64,000 nucleotides of DNA from Pseudarthrobacter oxydans. Lineage in GTDB: Bacteria > Actinomycetota > Actinomycetes > Actinomycetales > Micrococcaceae. The stretch is from contig NZ_JAUSSN010000002.1 of NCBI RefSeq assembly GCF_030812335.1, positions 186,001 through 250,000 on the forward strand, in the 5' to 3' direction. The translations under genes and the position numbers were made by a program. Below, piece after piece: positions 26,136 to 37,302 of this stretch (position 1 is the stretch's first letter; every line of letters begins with the position of its first letter). The notes under the pieces are model-generated. The model was given only the letters and a program-made list of their open reading frames with translations. It was not told the DNA's origin and did not search any database.

Positions 26136-27344
26136 TCAGCCGGCGACGGCGGCGCGGCTGCGCACGAAGGCCTGCACGCAGGCCTCCACGTCCTCGGCGC
26201 TGTGCGCGGCGGAGAGCTGGACGCGGATCCGGGCCGCGCCCTTGGGGACGACGGGGTAGCTGAACGCCGTGACGAAGACGCCGTTGTGCAGCATGGCGTC
26301 GGCCACCTGGGCGGCCATCACGGCGTCGCCGAACATCACGGGAACAATGGCGTGCTCGCCCGGGAGCAGCTCGAAGCCCTCCCCGGACATCCGGTTCCGG
26401 AACAGCGCGGCGTTGGCGAAGAGCTTGCTGCGCAGTTCGGCGGAGCTCTCGACGAGGTCCAGGGCCTTGAGCGTCGCCGCGACGATGGCCGGGGCCAGCG
26501 AGTTGGAGAACAGGTACGGGCGGGCCTTCTGGCGGAGCATCGCGACGACTTCGCGGCGGCCGGAGACGTAGCCGCCGGAGGCGCCGCCCAGGGCCTTGCC
26601 GAAGGTGCCGGTGAAGATGTCCACGCGGTCCGAGACGCCGGCGTGTTCCGGGGTGCCGGCGCCGCTGGCGCCCATGAAGCCCACGGCGTGCGAGTCGTCC
26701 ACCATGACCATGGCGTCGTATTTTTCCGCGAGGTCGCAGATCGCCTCGAGCGGGGCGAGGTAGCCGTCCATCGAGAAGACGCCGTCCGTGACGATGATCT
26801 TGCGGCGGGCCGGGTTCTCCTGGGTGGTGGCCTCGATCAGCTTCGATTCGAGGTCCGCCATGTCCTGGTTGGCGTAGCGGAAGCGCTGGGCCTTGCAGAG
26901 CCGGATGCCGTCGATGATCGAGGCGTGGTTCAGCGCGTCGGAGATGACGGCGTCTTCCGGGCCGAAGAGCGATTCGAACACGCCGCCGTTGGCGTCGAAG
27001 CAGCTGGAGAACAGGATGGTGTCCTCGGTGCCGAGGAACCTGGAGACGCGCTCCTCGAGGGCCAGGTGCAGGTCCTGGGTGCCGCAGATGAACCGGACGC
27101 TGGCCATGCCGAAGCCGCGGTCGTCCATCGCGGCCTTGGCGGCGGCGATGATCTCCGGGTGGTCCGCGAGGCCCAGGTAGTTGTTGGCGCAGAAGTTCAG
27201 CACGTCCGCGGTGGACTCGCCGATCTGCCCGGCTTTGATGTGGTTGGCCTGCGGCGAGTCGATGTGCCGCTCGGTCTTGAACAGGCCGGCGCTGCGGATC
27301 TCGTCCAGCTCGTGCTGCAACTGGTCCTTGATGGCTGAATACAT
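26136..27344 (-). CDS. kbl: Glycine C-acetyltransferase (2-amino-3-ketobutyrate CoA ligase)
   Basis: A 402-residue alpha-oxoamine synthase cleaving 2-amino-3-oxobutyrate with CoA to glycine and acetyl-CoA. The PLP lysine is Lys250 in [26 protein letters not shown] holds the cofactor Asp/His, and [13 protein letters not shown] is the N-terminal signature. GAGGAG lies eight bases before the ATG. It follows tdh by 49 bases and uses its product. Confidence 0.95.
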   Translation of the reverse strand: MYSAIKDQLQHELDEIRSAGLFKTERHIDSPQANHIKAGQIGESTADVLNFCANNYLGLADHPEIIAAAKAAMDDRGFGMASVRFICGTQDLHLALEERVSRFLGTEDTILFSSCFDANGGVFESLFGPEDAVISDALNHASIIDGIRLCKAQRFRYANQDMADLESKLIEATTQENPARRKIIVTDGVFSMDGYLAPLEAICDLAEKYDAMVMVDDSHAVGFMGASGAGTPEHAGVSDRVDIFTGTFGKALGGASGGYVSGRREVVAMLRQKARPYLFSNSLAPAIVAATLKALDLVESSAELRSKLFANAALFRNRMSGEGFELLPGEHAIVPVMFGDAVMAAQVADAMLHNGVFVTAFSYPVVPKGAARIRVQLSAAHSAEDVEACVQAFVRSRAAVAG

Positions 27345-27393
27345 GGGTAGTGCTCCTCAGCTGGTGGGGTCGGTGGGCCGAATCGGGGGCGGG

Positions 27394-28440
27394 TTAGAAG
27401 CAGGTCCAGTCGAGGACCACTTTGCCGCCCACGCCGGCGCGGGCGATCTCGAAGCCCTTTTCCCAGTCGGTGGCGGGAAGGGTGTCCGTCACGACGGCGG
27501 AGATGTTGGCGTGCAGGACCGGGTTGGAGGAGAGCATGGCGCTCATCGCATACCAGGTCTCGAACATTTCGCGGCCGTAGATGCCCTTCATAGTGAGCAT
27601 GTGCGTGACCACTTTGCCCCAGTCGATGTCGATCGACTGGCTGGGCAGTCCCAGCATCGCGATCCGGCCGCCGTGGTTCATGTTGTCGATCATCTCAGGC
27701 AGCGCCGTGGGGTGTCCCGACATTTCCATTCCGATGTCGAATCCCTCGCGCATGCCCAGTTCGCGCTGGGCGTCCTTGACGCGCATCTTCGAGACGTCGA
27801 TCGCCAGGTCAACGCCGAGCTTACGGGCCAGTTCCAGCCGCGGGGCGGAGACGTCGGTGATCGCGATCTTGCGGGCGCCGGCGTGGCGGGCGACGGCGAT
27901 CGCCATCAGTCCGATGGGCCCGGCACCGGTGATCAGCACGTCCTCGCCGACGAGGGGGAAGCTGAGCGCGGTGTGGACGGCGTTGCCGAAGGGGTCGAAA
28001 ATGGCGCCGAGTGCCGGCGTCACGGACGGGTCCTGGTGGACCCACACGTTGGTTTCGGGGATCACGACGTACTCGGCGAAGGCGCCGTCGCGCTGGACGC
28101 CGACGCTGACGGTGTGGATGCACATCTGCCTGCGGCCGGCGCGGCAGTTGCGGCAGATCCCGCAGACGATGTGGCCCTCGCCGGAGACGCGGTCGCCGGC
28201 CTTGACGTCCAGGACGTCCTCGCCGGTCTCGACGACCTCGCCGTAGAACTCGTGGCCGGCGATCAGGGGGGCGTTGATGATGCCCTGCGCCCACGCGTCC
28301 CACGACTGGATGTGCAGGTCGGTGCCGCAGATTCCGGTGGTCATGACGCGGATCTTGACGTCGCCCGGTCCGGTTTCCGGTTCGGGACGGTCCACGAGTT
28401 CGAACCCTGCGTGGGCGCCGGCCTTGTAGAGAGCCTTCAT
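27394..28440 (-). CDS. tdh: L-threonine 3-dehydrogenase
   Basis: A 348-residue zinc-dependent medium-chain dehydrogenase oxidising L-threonine to 2-amino-3-oxobutyrate with NAD+. The catalytic zinc ligands are Cys38, His63 and Glu64; the structural zinc Cys set is 93, 96, 99 and 107; the Rossmann motif is GAGPIG at 172-177. A GGAAGG site sits just before the ATG. It is first in the threonine-degradation operon and divergent from a LysR gene across 164 bases. Confidence 0.95.
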   Translation of the reverse strand: MKALYKAGAHAGFELVDRPEPETGPGDVKIRVMTTGICGTDLHIQSWDAWAQGIINAPLIAGHEFYGEVVETGEDVLDVKAGDRVSGEGHIVCGICRNCRAGRRQMCIHTVSVGVQRDGAFAEYVVIPETNVWVHQDPSVTPALGAIFDPFGNAVHTALSFPLVGEDVLITGAGPIGLMAIAVARHAGARKIAITDVSAPRLELARKLGVDLAIDVSKMRVKDAQRELGMREGFDIGMEMSGHPTALPEMIDNMNHGGRIAMLGLPSQSIDIDWGKVVTHMLTMKGIYGREMFETWYAMSAMLSSNPVLHANISAVVTDTLPATDWEKGFEIARAGVGGKVVLDWTCF

Positions 28441-28591
28441 GGGCCTTCCTTCCTGACTGTGCCTTCGTCAGGCACGGGTAGATCCGCTGCCCGGGGCAGC
28501 TCGTGTGGGTCAACTCACCCCATTAGAGCCGCTGCAAAGCGTTAGCACAACCGTATTTTTCTCAATCGACGATTTAGCTTGGCCTTGCGCA

Positions 28592-28597
28592 TAGACT
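28592..28597 (+). promoter_or_regulatory. Candidate -10 of a leaderless promoter (LysR gene)
   Basis: TAGACT is seven bases before the ATG at 28605, with no ribosome site between (GGTCGGC), consistent with a leaderless transcript. The spacing is the same as for the gene at 22994. Confidence 0.45.
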
Positions 28598-28604
28598 GGT
28601 CGGC

Positions 28605-29519
28605 ATGGAAATCCACCAGCTGGAGATGCTCCGCGAACTCGGGGCCCTCGGCAGCGTCAAAGCCGTCGCCGAAACCCTGCTCGTGACGCCCTCGGCGGTA
28701 TCGCAGCAGCTGGCCGCCCTGCAGAAATCCGTGGACGTCCCGCTGACCCGCAAGGAGGGCCGGAACCTGGTCCTGACCGAGGCCGGGCAGGTCCTCGCGG
28801 ACGCCGGGGCCGCCGTCGTCAGCGCCATGGCGGACGCACGCACGGCGATCGGCGCGTACCACGGCTCGCCGGTGTCGCCGGTGACCCTGAGCGGGTTCCA
28901 CAGCGCAGGCCAGGCCCTGTTCGCCCCGCTCGCCCGGCTGCTGGCAGGGCCGGGTCAGCCGCGGATCCTGCTCTCCGACGAGGACGTCGCCCAGCAGGAC
29001 TTCCCCGCGCTGACCGCCCGGTATGACCTCGTGCTCGCACACCGGATGGACCACAGCGCGGCCTGGCCCGGGGAGCGGGTGGCGGTGATTCCGCTCGCGC
29101 ACGAGCCGCTGGATGTCGCGCTGCCGGCCGGGCACCGGCTGGCCGGGCAGCGCGCGGTGACGGCGGACGACGTCGTCGGGGAACCCTGGGTGACCAGCCG
29201 CACCGGTTACTCCCCCGCGGACGTGCTCTCCGCCGTCGCGGCCGTCTCCAGCCGGGAACTGAACATCGTGCACCGGATCAACGACTACTCCACGGTCGCG
29301 GCGCTCGTGGCGACCGGAAACGTGGTCGGGCTGCTGCCGCGGTACACGGCGCGGCCGGTACTGAATCCGGGCATTGTGCTGCGGCCGCTCGAGGGCATCA
29401 GCACCCGGCGCCGGATCGACATCCTGGCCCGCCCGGAGAACCTTAAACGCAGATCGGTCATGATGGTCTGCGAGGCGCTGCAGACCATCATGACCGAGCT
29501 GGTCACGGACCGGCCCTAG
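28605..29519 (+). CDS. LysR family transcriptional regulator, probable regulator of tdh-kbl
   Basis: A 304-residue LysR-type protein. The helix-turn-helix is LRELGALGSVKAVAETL with TPSAVSQQLAALQK (about residues 10-44), and the effector domain follows. Divergent from tdh, so it likely governs threonine catabolism in response to an intermediate. Its TAG stop overlaps the stop of the convergent secreted protein: both use the same CTAG at 29516-29519. Confidence 0.83.
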   Translation: MEIHQLEMLRELGALGSVKAVAETLLVTPSAVSQQLAALQKSVDVPLTRKEGRNLVLTEAGQVLADAGAAVVSAMADARTAIGAYHGSPVSPVTLSGFHSAGQALFAPLARLLAGPGQPRILLSDEDVAQQDFPALTARYDLVLAHRMDHSAAWPGERVAVIPLAHEPLDVALPAGHRLAGQRAVTADDVVGEPWVTSRTGYSPADVLSAVAAVSSRELNIVHRINDYSTVAALVATGNVVGLLPRYTARPVLNPGIVLRPLEGISTRRRIDILARPENLKRRSVMMVCEALQTIMTELVTDRP

Positions 29520-30163
29520 GGAGCCCGCCCCGCCGCTTTGTCCTTCCAGTGCCCGTTTCCGAGGTGCTTGCCCCATCCGTTGCCCAGTCCCCTGCCCACT
29601 CCGTTACCCGGCCCCTGAACGCCCGGGGCTCCGGCAACAATGTGCCCGGCAGTGATGCCGGACCCGTCCTTGACGCCAGTGATCCGCACCTGTTCCCCGG
29701 TCCTGAGGTCCGCTGCGGTGGCGGCGGCGGGCTTGAGCCGCTTGCCCGCACTGTCTCTCGGTATGGTGCCGTCAGCGGCAGGAGGGGGCAGTTTCGTGAT
29801 TTTTGTTCCGGCGTTGATGGCGTAGGTCTGGCTAAAGCCGTCCTCGCTCTTGACGGTGATCGACGCACTGCCAACGGCCTCGATGGCGCCCTGCTGCGTC
29901 AGCCGGGTCTCGAATCCGCCGTCGCCCTTTTTGACCACACCTTCGCCATGCAGTGGCATGGCACGGTTCTTCTTCTTGTGGGCCTGCACTTCTGCGGGCG
30001 GATTACCGGGTGGCTGGACCGCCGACGTCGTGGGGCTGGTTAGCGGGGTCACGGACTGTGCGGTGCCGGCCCAGACCGCAGCCGTCCCGGCCCCGCTGAG
30101 GGCGACGACGATTCCGCCCGCCAACACAACACTTTTCCATCCGGTGCGCTGTGGAACCGCCAT
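29516..30163 (-). CDS. Secreted or membrane-anchored DUF5666-like protein
   Basis: A 215-residue protein of unknown function. The N-terminus is basic, then hydrophobic (VVLAGGIVVALSGAGTAAV, residues ~12-30), consistent with a signal anchor. A Thr/Pro linker leads to a small beta-rich region (about 70-185) containing EAVGSASITVKSEDG and GEQVRITGVKDGSGITAGHI, a pattern like DUF5666 OB-type domains. The tail is Gly/Asn/Lys-rich. Its stop shares CTAG with the convergent LysR gene. Confidence 0.65.
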   Translation of the reverse strand: MAVPQRTGWKSVVLAGGIVVALSGAGTAAVWAGTAQSVTPLTSPTTSAVQPPGNPPAEVQAHKKKNRAMPLHGEGVVKKGDGGFETRLTQQGAIEAVGSASITVKSEDGFSQTYAINAGTKITKLPPPAADGTIPRDSAGKRLKPAAATAADLRTGEQVRITGVKDGSGITAGHIVAGAPGVQGPGNGVGRGLGNGWGKHLGNGHWKDKAAGRAP

Positions 30164-30255
30164 CGGTTCACCCTTCCCCCTGTGCCCGGCCGGTCACCGG
30201 AACCCTTGGGCACCAGCATAGGGCCGCAACGGCCGGCTGAACATGGCCCCCGTTA

Positions 30256-30323
30256 ACCCAAGTAGCTCGCAGCAGGGACCGTTCTGAGCGCTCAGAACGG
30301 CCACAACTGCGAGCCAGTTGGGT
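30256..30323. terminator. Long palindrome (family B copy 2), probable terminator of gatB
   Basis: Arms of about 34 bp with six mismatches, centred on the perfect core CCGTTCTGAGCGCTCAGAACGG (30279-30300). It lies 12 bases past the gatB stop. The outer arm matches the element at 5390-5449. Confidence 0.75.
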
Positions 30324-30335
30324 CCGGCGTTGGAC

Positions 30336-31840
30336 CTAGCCTTCGACGCCGAGGCGCTGGAGGATCAGTTCCTTGACGCGGCCGGCGTCGGCCTGCCCGC
30401 GGGTCGCCTTCATGACGGCGCCGACGATAGCCCCGATCGCCTGGACCTTGCCGCCGCGGATCTTGTCCGCGACGCCGGGCTGCGCCGCGAGGGCCGCGTC
30501 GATGGCTTCGAGCAGGGGTCCGTCGTCGGAGACCACGGCCAGGCCGCGCTTGGCGACGATTTCCGCCGGGGTGCCTTCGCCGGCGAGCACGCCGTCGAGG
30601 ACCTCGGTGGCCATCTTGTTGTTGATCTTGCCGTCCTCGACCATCGTGTTCAGTTCCACGATGGTCGCCGGGGCGACGCCGAGCTGGCCGGGGTCGACGT
30701 CGGCGATCTTGGCGCGTCCGACGATTTCGCCCATCCACCACTTGCGGGCCACCGTGGCGGTGGCGCCGGCGGCGATGGTTTCCTCGATCTCGTCCATGAC
30801 GCCGGCGTTGACGACGTCGCGGAATTCCAGGTCGGAGTAGCCCCAGTCGGCCTGCAGCCGCTTCCGGCGGGCGGCCGGCGGCTCGGGCAGCGTGGCCCGG
30901 AGTTCCTCGACCCACTCGCGGGAGGCGACGATCGGCACCAGGTCCGGTTCCGGGAAGTAGCGGTAGTCGTCGGCGTCGGACTTGGGCCGGCCCGACGTCG
31001 TGGAGCGGGTGTCCTCGTGCCAGTGGCGCGTCTCCTGGATGACCGGCTCGCCGGAGTCCAGCACGGCGGCGTGCCGCCGGATCTCGTAGTGGACGGCGTG
31101 CTCGACGGCGCGCAGCGAGTTGACGTTCTTCGTCTCGGAGCGGATGCCGAAGCGTTCGCGGCCGTGCGGGCGGAGCGAGACGTTGGCGTCGCAGCGGACG
31201 TTGCCGCGTTCCATCTTGGCGTCCGAGACGCCGAGGTTCTTGACGATCTCCCGGACCGCGGCGACGTAGGCCTTGGCGAGCTCGGGCGCGCGGCTGCCGG
31301 CGCCCTCGATCGGCTTGGTGACGATCTCCACGAGCGGCACGCCGGAGCGGTTGTAGTCCACGAGGGAGTAGTCCGCGCCCTGGATGCGGCCGGTGGCGCC
31401 GCCCATGTGGGTCAGCTTGCCGGCGTCCTCCTCCATGTGCGCGCGCTCGATTTCGACGCGGAAGACGGTGCCGTCGGAGAGCTCGATGTCCAGGTAGCCG
31501 TCGTACGCGATGGGCTCGTCGTACTGGGAGGTCTGGAAGTTCTTCGGGGTGTCCGGGTAGAAGTAGTTCTTCCGGGCGAAGCGGCACTTCTCGGCGATCT
31601 TGCAGTTGAGCGCCAGGCCGATCTTGATCGAGGACTCGATCGCGGTCCGGTTCACCACCGGCAGCACGCCGGGCATGCCCAGGTCCACCTCGTTGACGTT
31701 GGTGTTGGGCTCGTCGCCGAACACGTTCGGGGCGGAGGAGAACATCTTCGTCTCGGTGTTGAGCTCCACGTGGACCTCGAAGCCCAGGACGGGATCGTAC
31801 TTCTCCATCGCCTCTTCGAAGCTGAGGGTTGCGTCAGGCA

Positions 31841-31841
<1 letters not shown>
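30336..31841 (-). CDS. gatB: Asp-tRNA(Asn)/Glu-tRNA(Gln) amidotransferase subunit B
   Basis: A 501-residue GatB that phosphorylates misacylated Glu-tRNA-Gln or Asp-tRNA-Asn so that GatA-derived ammonia can amidate it. [16 protein letters not shown] (about 91-106) is the family signature; the C-terminal GatB/YqeY helical tail (about 350-500) binds tRNA. The ATG overlaps the gatA stop by one base (TAATG). Terminates at the palindrome 30256-30323. Confidence 0.97.
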
Positions 31842-33436
<1,595 letters not shown>

Positions 33437-33440
33437 GTTC

Positions 33441-33737
33441 TTAGCCCTCATCCAGGATTGCCGGGACCTTGAAGCGGCCTTCGTACGCGTCCGGGGCGCC
33501 GGAGAGTGCCTGCTCGGCGGTGAAAGTGTGGCCCACAACGTCCTCGCGGAACACGTTCGTCAGCGGGATCGGGTGGGACGTGGCCGGCACGTCATCACCG
33601 GCGGCTTCACTGACGGATTTCACTGAATCGACGATGACGGCGAGTTCGCCGGCCATCCTGTCGAGCTCTTCAGCACTCATCTCGATGTGCGCGAGACGCG
33701 CGAGATGCGCGACGTCGTCGCGGTTGATCGCAGCCAT
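33441..33737 (-). CDS. gatC: Asp-tRNA(Asn)/Glu-tRNA(Gln) amidotransferase subunit C
   Basis: A 98-residue GatC that wraps between GatA and GatB and stabilises the complex. [21 protein letters not shown] near the N-terminus and the C-terminal FKVPAIL are the family marks. ATG at 33737 follows GGGGAG; an in-frame TTG at 33752 would add five residues. It is first in the gatCAB operon, separated from the citrate transporter by a palindrome. Confidence 0.95.
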   Translation of the reverse strand: MAAINRDDVAHLARLAHIEMSAEELDRMAGELAVIVDSVKSVSEAAGDDVPATSHPIPLTNVFREDVVGHTFTAEQALSGAPDAYEGRFKVPAILDEG

Positions 33738-33840
33738 GGATCTCCCCTGCAAGTTCGGATTATTTTCCGTCCCAGTCTACGTGGGTTCCCCTGCGCTTAC
33801 TTCCCGGCGGACCCCCTGCGGCAAGGGCGTTAACGCCGAA

Positions 33841-33889
33841 GTGACAGTTCGCGCCGATGTTTTAGGAAAACACCGGCGCGAACTGTCAC
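33841..33889. terminator. Long palindrome (family C), terminator between citrate transporter and gatC
   Basis: Arms 33841-33863 and 33867-33889, 23 bp with one mismatch, loop AGG, with TTTT/AAAA next to the loop. It lies 12 bases past the CitMHS stop and about 100 bases upstream of gatC. Confidence 0.8.
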
Positions 33890-33900
33890 CTCGAGGTTTG

Positions 33901-35376
33901 TTAGCCGATGCCGATGGCTCCGGTCAGCACTCCCACGGCGAGCATGACGAGGGAGATGACTGCGGTGCGCCAGAGGACCTTCTTGTGGTGGTCGCCCAGG
34001 TCAACCTTGGCGAGGGACACAAGGAGCAGGATCGCGGGGACCAGCGGGCTCTGCAGGTGGAACGGCTGGCCGGTGATGGATGCGCGGGCCATGTCCGCGG
34101 CGCTGACGCCGTAGTGTGCCGCGGTCTCGCTGAGGACCGGCAGGACGCCGAAGTAGAAGGCGTCGTTGCTCATGAAGAACGTCATCGGGATACTCAGCAC
34201 ACCGGTGATGATGGCCATGAACGGGCCCATGTCGGCCGGGATGATCGCCACGAGCCATTCGGACATGGCCTTGACCATGCCGGTGCCGTTCAGGACGCCG
34301 GTCAGGACGGCTGCGGCCATGACCATGCTGACGACGGCGACGATCGAGGGTGCGTGGGCGATCAGCTGGGCGCTCTGTTCCTTGACGTTCGGGAAGTTGA
34401 CCAGCAGGGCGATGGCAGAACCCACCATAAAGACGTACGGGAGCGGAACAACGTTGGCAACGAGCGTCACCATGACTGCCACCGTCAGGCCGAGGTTGAA
34501 CCAGAACAGCTTGGGCCGCAGGGTGGAGCGGTTGGGGTCCAGCGCGGTGTCGGCCATGGCCGAATCGTGGTCGTCCACGAGGTCCTCGGTGCGTTCCAGG
34601 ACGGCGACGGAGGATCCTCCGGTGGCGGGGCTTCCGACGGCGGGGACTCCCCCGGCAGGGGCGGAGCCCTTGCCGCCGAAACCGAAGCGGCCGGTGCCGC
34701 TGCCGCCGGTGGCGGTGCCGCCGTCGAACGTACCAGCGGGGTCCCAGATCTCCGGGGCGACGGCGCGGAGCCGGTTGCGCTCCTGCAGGCCCAGGAGCCA
34801 GGCGAAGACGAACACGACCACGAGGCCGGCGATCAGCGAGGGGATCATCGGGACGAAGACGTCGTTGACGTCGAGCTTCAGCGCGGTTGCGGCACGGGCG
34901 GTGGGGCCGCCCCAAGGCAGGATGTTCATGGTGCCGTTGGCGAGGCCCGCCACACAGGTCAGGACCACGGGGCTCATCTTGAGGCGCAGATAGACCGGCA
35001 GCATGGCGGCGGTGGTGAGGATGAAGGTGGTGGAGCCGTCGCCGTCGAGCGATACCGCGGCGGCGAGGATGGCCGTGCCAAGGACGACCTTTGCGGGGTC
35101 GTTGCCGAGCTTGCGCAGGATGAACCGGACCAGCGGGTCGAAGAGCCCGACGTCGATCATCAGGCCGAAGTAGATGATGGCGAACATCAGCAGGGCCGCC
35201 GTGGACGTCATCGACTTCATCGAGTCCATGACCATCGGGCCGATGCCGAGGCCTGCGCCGGCGAAGAGTCCGAAGACGGTGGGGACGATGATGAGCGCCA
35301 GCACGGGCGTCAGCTTCTTTGTCATGATCAGCACCATGAATACCGCGATCATGGCGAATCCTAGTAATACCAGCAC
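33901..35376 (-). CDS. Citrate:H+/divalent-cation symporter, CitMHS family
   Basis: A 491-residue, about 12-segment transporter of the CitMHS family (metal-citrate uptake). Conserved blocks include SLDGDGSTTFILTTAAMLPVY, NGTMNILPWGGPTARAA and SNDAFYFGVLPVL. A hydrophilic Gly/Ala/Pro-rich cytoplasmic loop (about residues 215-285) is longer than usual. GTG at 35376 is set by AGAAGGAG six bases upstream. It is divergent from a CitA/CitB-type two-component system that probably induces it when citrate is present. Confidence 0.9.
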   Translation of the reverse strand: MLVLLGFAMIAVFMVLIMTKKLTPVLALIIVPTVFGLFAGAGLGIGPMVMDSMKSMTSTAALLMFAIIYFGLMIDVGLFDPLVRFILRKLGNDPAKVVLGTAILAAAVSLDGDGSTTFILTTAAMLPVYLRLKMSPVVLTCVAGLANGTMNILPWGGPTARAATALKLDVNDVFVPMIPSLIAGLVVVFVFAWLLGLQERNRLRAVAPEIWDPAGTFDGGTATGGSGTGRFGFGGKGSAPAGGVPAVGSPATGGSSVAVLERTEDLVDDHDSAMADTALDPNRSTLRPKLFWFNLGLTVAVMVTLVANVVPLPYVFMVGSAIALLVNFPNVKEQSAQLIAHAPSIVAVVSMVMAAAVLTGVLNGTGMVKAMSEWLVAIIPADMGPFMAIITGVLSIPMTFFMSNDAFYFGVLPVLSETAAHYGVSAADMARASITGQPFHLQSPLVPAILLLVSLAKVDLGDHHKKVLWRTAVISLVMLAVGVLTGAIGIG

Positions 35377-35535
35377 GGCCGGCTCCTTCTTCCTTGAATC
35401 GCACCACCCCGGTGTGATGCGTACTACAGACGTTAGAGTGGCCCGCGTCACGGCTGGGTCTTTGCCTCATTTGATTGGCATACTGCTTATTGGACGCATT
35501 TTGCGCATTGTGCTCACATTCGAAGGAGGACCGCC
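35377..35535. promoter_or_regulatory. Divergent control region of the citrate transporter and citAB-like genes
   Basis: A 159-bp region with a markedly AT-rich patch at 35467-35522 (TTTGATTGGCATACTGC, TTATTGG, CATTTTGCGCATTG). ATTGG occurs twice, 15 bases apart. CitB-type regulators bind AT-rich direct repeats, so this is the best candidate site. The citA-like gene has GAAGGAGG at 35521-35528. Confidence 0.45.
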
Positions 35536-37302
35536 GTGCCACGCTCAACCGGCCGGGCTCCCCTGCGGTTCTCCACGCAGACCCTGCTGCTGCAGCTGGG
35601 GGTCGTGGCGCTGGTGGTGCTGCTGACGAGCGCCGTGCACGGCTGGCTGACCTTCGACCGGCTGGGGCGCGAGGCGGAGAACCAGGCCCTGACGCTGGCC
35701 CGGACCGTGGCCTCGGACCCTGAGGTCCGTGCCGAGGTGCAGCAGATCAGCGCCCAGCCCGGCACTCCCCCGGCCGCCGAACTGCTCGCCGGGCCGCTGA
35801 TGGCCGCCGCCGAGGGTGCCCGCACCCGCACCGGCGCCCTGTTCGTGGTCATCACCGACGAGGCCGGCCTGCGGCTCGCGCACCCCGATCCGGAGCGGCT
35901 CGGCGAACGGGTCAGCACGGACCCGACCGAGGCCCTGGCCGGCAAGGAAGTCACCACCCGGAACACCGGCACCCTGGGCCCCTCCGCCGGGGCCAAGGTT
36001 CCGGTGTTCGCCCCGGGCTCTGACACCGTCGTGGGTGAGGTCAGTGTGGGCTACTCCACGGAATCCATCAGCCAGAGTCTCTCCCGGGACATCGTCCCGA
36101 TCGCCCTGATCGCCGCCGGCGCCCTGCTGGTCGGTGTGCTCGCCTCCTTCCTGCTCCGGAGCCGGCTCCAGCGGCTGACCCTGGGCCTGGAGCCGGAGGA
36201 AATCAGCACCCTGGTCCACGACCAGGTCGCGGTCCTGCAGGGCGTCGACGACGGCGTGATCGGCGTCGCGGCGGACGGCCGGATCAGCGTGTTCAACTCC
36301 GCGGCCCAGCGCCTGCTGGGTCAGCCCGATCTGACCGGGACGCCGTGGGCCGACGCCCCGGTACCCGCCCAGCTGCCCGCCCTGACCCGGGCCGACGCCG
36401 CGGAAGGCGACGCGGTCGAACTGGTCGCCGGCGGGCGCGTGCTGGTGGCGAGCGCCCGGAAGGCGCTGCACGGCCGCGAGGACCTGGGCTGGGTGGTGAT
36501 GCTGCGGGACCGGACCGAGCTCCAGCAGCTGACCCGCCAGCTGGACGCCGTGGGCACCATGTCCACCGCGCTGCGGGCCCAGCGGCACGAGTTCGCCAAC
36601 CAGCTCCACACCATCGCCGGCTTCATGAGCATCGGCCAGCACCAGCAGGCCCGCGACTACCTGGCCCGGCTGGCCGCCACCGGGCCGCTGAAGTTCCCGG
36701 TGGACCAGGCCGAGCTGCTCCAGGACCCGTACCTGCAGGCCTTCCTCGGCGCCAAGGGCGTGGAAGCGGACGAACGCGGCGTGACCCTGCGGCTCGGCCC
36801 GGAAACCCTGGTTCGGGGCCAGGTCACCGAGCCGCAGGAAGTCACCACGGTCCTGGGCAACCTGATCGACAACGCGGTGAACGCCGCCGTCGCGGGCTCC
36901 GCGCCGGAGCGCTGGGTCGAGGTGGAGGTGCTCGACGAGCCCGGCACCGGGGGCGGCGGCGGGACGCTGCTGATCGTCGTCGGGGATTCCGGCGACGGGC
37001 TGCCTGCCGCCGGGGCCGGCGGTACCGCCACATCCGGTGCTGACGCGGTGTTCGCGGAAGGATTCACGACGTCGGAGCGCCCGGCCCGGGCGGGGGCCGG
37101 CCAGGGCCTGGGCCTTGCGCTGGCCCGGCAGCTGGCGCGCCGCCGCGGCGGGGACGTGAAGGTGCTGGACGCCGGCTCCCCCGGCGGCCCCGGCGCGGTG
37201 TTCATGGCGACCCTGCCGGGGACGACGGCGCCCAATGCGACAGCGCCCAATGCGACAAAGCCCAACGCGACGGCGCCCAACGAAAGGGACAACGATGTCT
37301 GA
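35536..37302 (+). CDS. Sensor histidine kinase, CitA/DcuS type
   Basis: A 588-residue membrane sensor kinase. TM1 is residues ~16-34, the periplasmic PDC/Cache-like sensor 35-186, TM2 187-207, a PAS domain about 225-325, then the SpoB-type H-box RAQRHEFANQLHTIAGFM with phospho-acceptor His351, and the HATPase domain with N-box GNLIDNAVNAA and GQGLGLALARQLARR. It is expected to sense citrate or a related acid outside the cell. The C-terminus carries four NATAP-like repeats from a 15-bp array. GTG start after GAAGGAGG. Overlaps the response regulator by eight bases. Confidence 0.9.
   Translation: MPRSTGRAPLRFSTQTLLLQLGVVALVVLLTSAVHGWLTFDRLGREAENQALTLARTVASDPEVRAEVQQISAQPGTPPAAELLAGPLMAAAEGARTRTGALFVVITDEAGLRLAHPDPERLGERVSTDPTEALAGKEVTTRNTGTLGPSAGAKVPVFAPGSDTVVGEVSVGYSTESISQSLSRDIVPIALIAAGALLVGVLASFLLRSRLQRLTLGLEPEEISTLVHDQVAVLQGVDDGVIGVAADGRISVFNSAAQRLLGQPDLTGTPWADAPVPAQLPALTRADAAEGDAVELVAGGRVLVASARKALHGREDLGWVVMLRDRTELQQLTRQLDAVGTMSTALRAQRHEFANQLHTIAGFMSIGQHQQARDYLARLAATGPLKFPVDQAELLQDPYLQAFLGAKGVEADERGVTLRLGPETLVRGQVTEPQEVTTVLGNLIDNAVNAAVAGSAPERWVEVEVLDEPGTGGGGGTLLIVVGDSGDGLPAAGAGGTATSGADAVFAEGFTTSERPARAGAGQGLGLALARQLARRRGGDVKVLDAGSPGGPGAVFMATLPGTTAPNATAPNATKPNATAPNERDNDV
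37225..37284 (+). repeat. 15-bp tandem array, four units, in sensor kinase tail
   Basis: Units at 37225, 37240, 37255 and 37270 (ACGGCGCCCAATGCG and variants) encode T(A/K)PNA repeats after the ATPase domain, up to the ribosome site of the next gene. Confidence 0.9.

Noticed and set aside
26064..27338. 424-codon open frame opposite kbl
   Set aside because: Antisense artefact; Gly/Asp/Val/His-rich with no domain.
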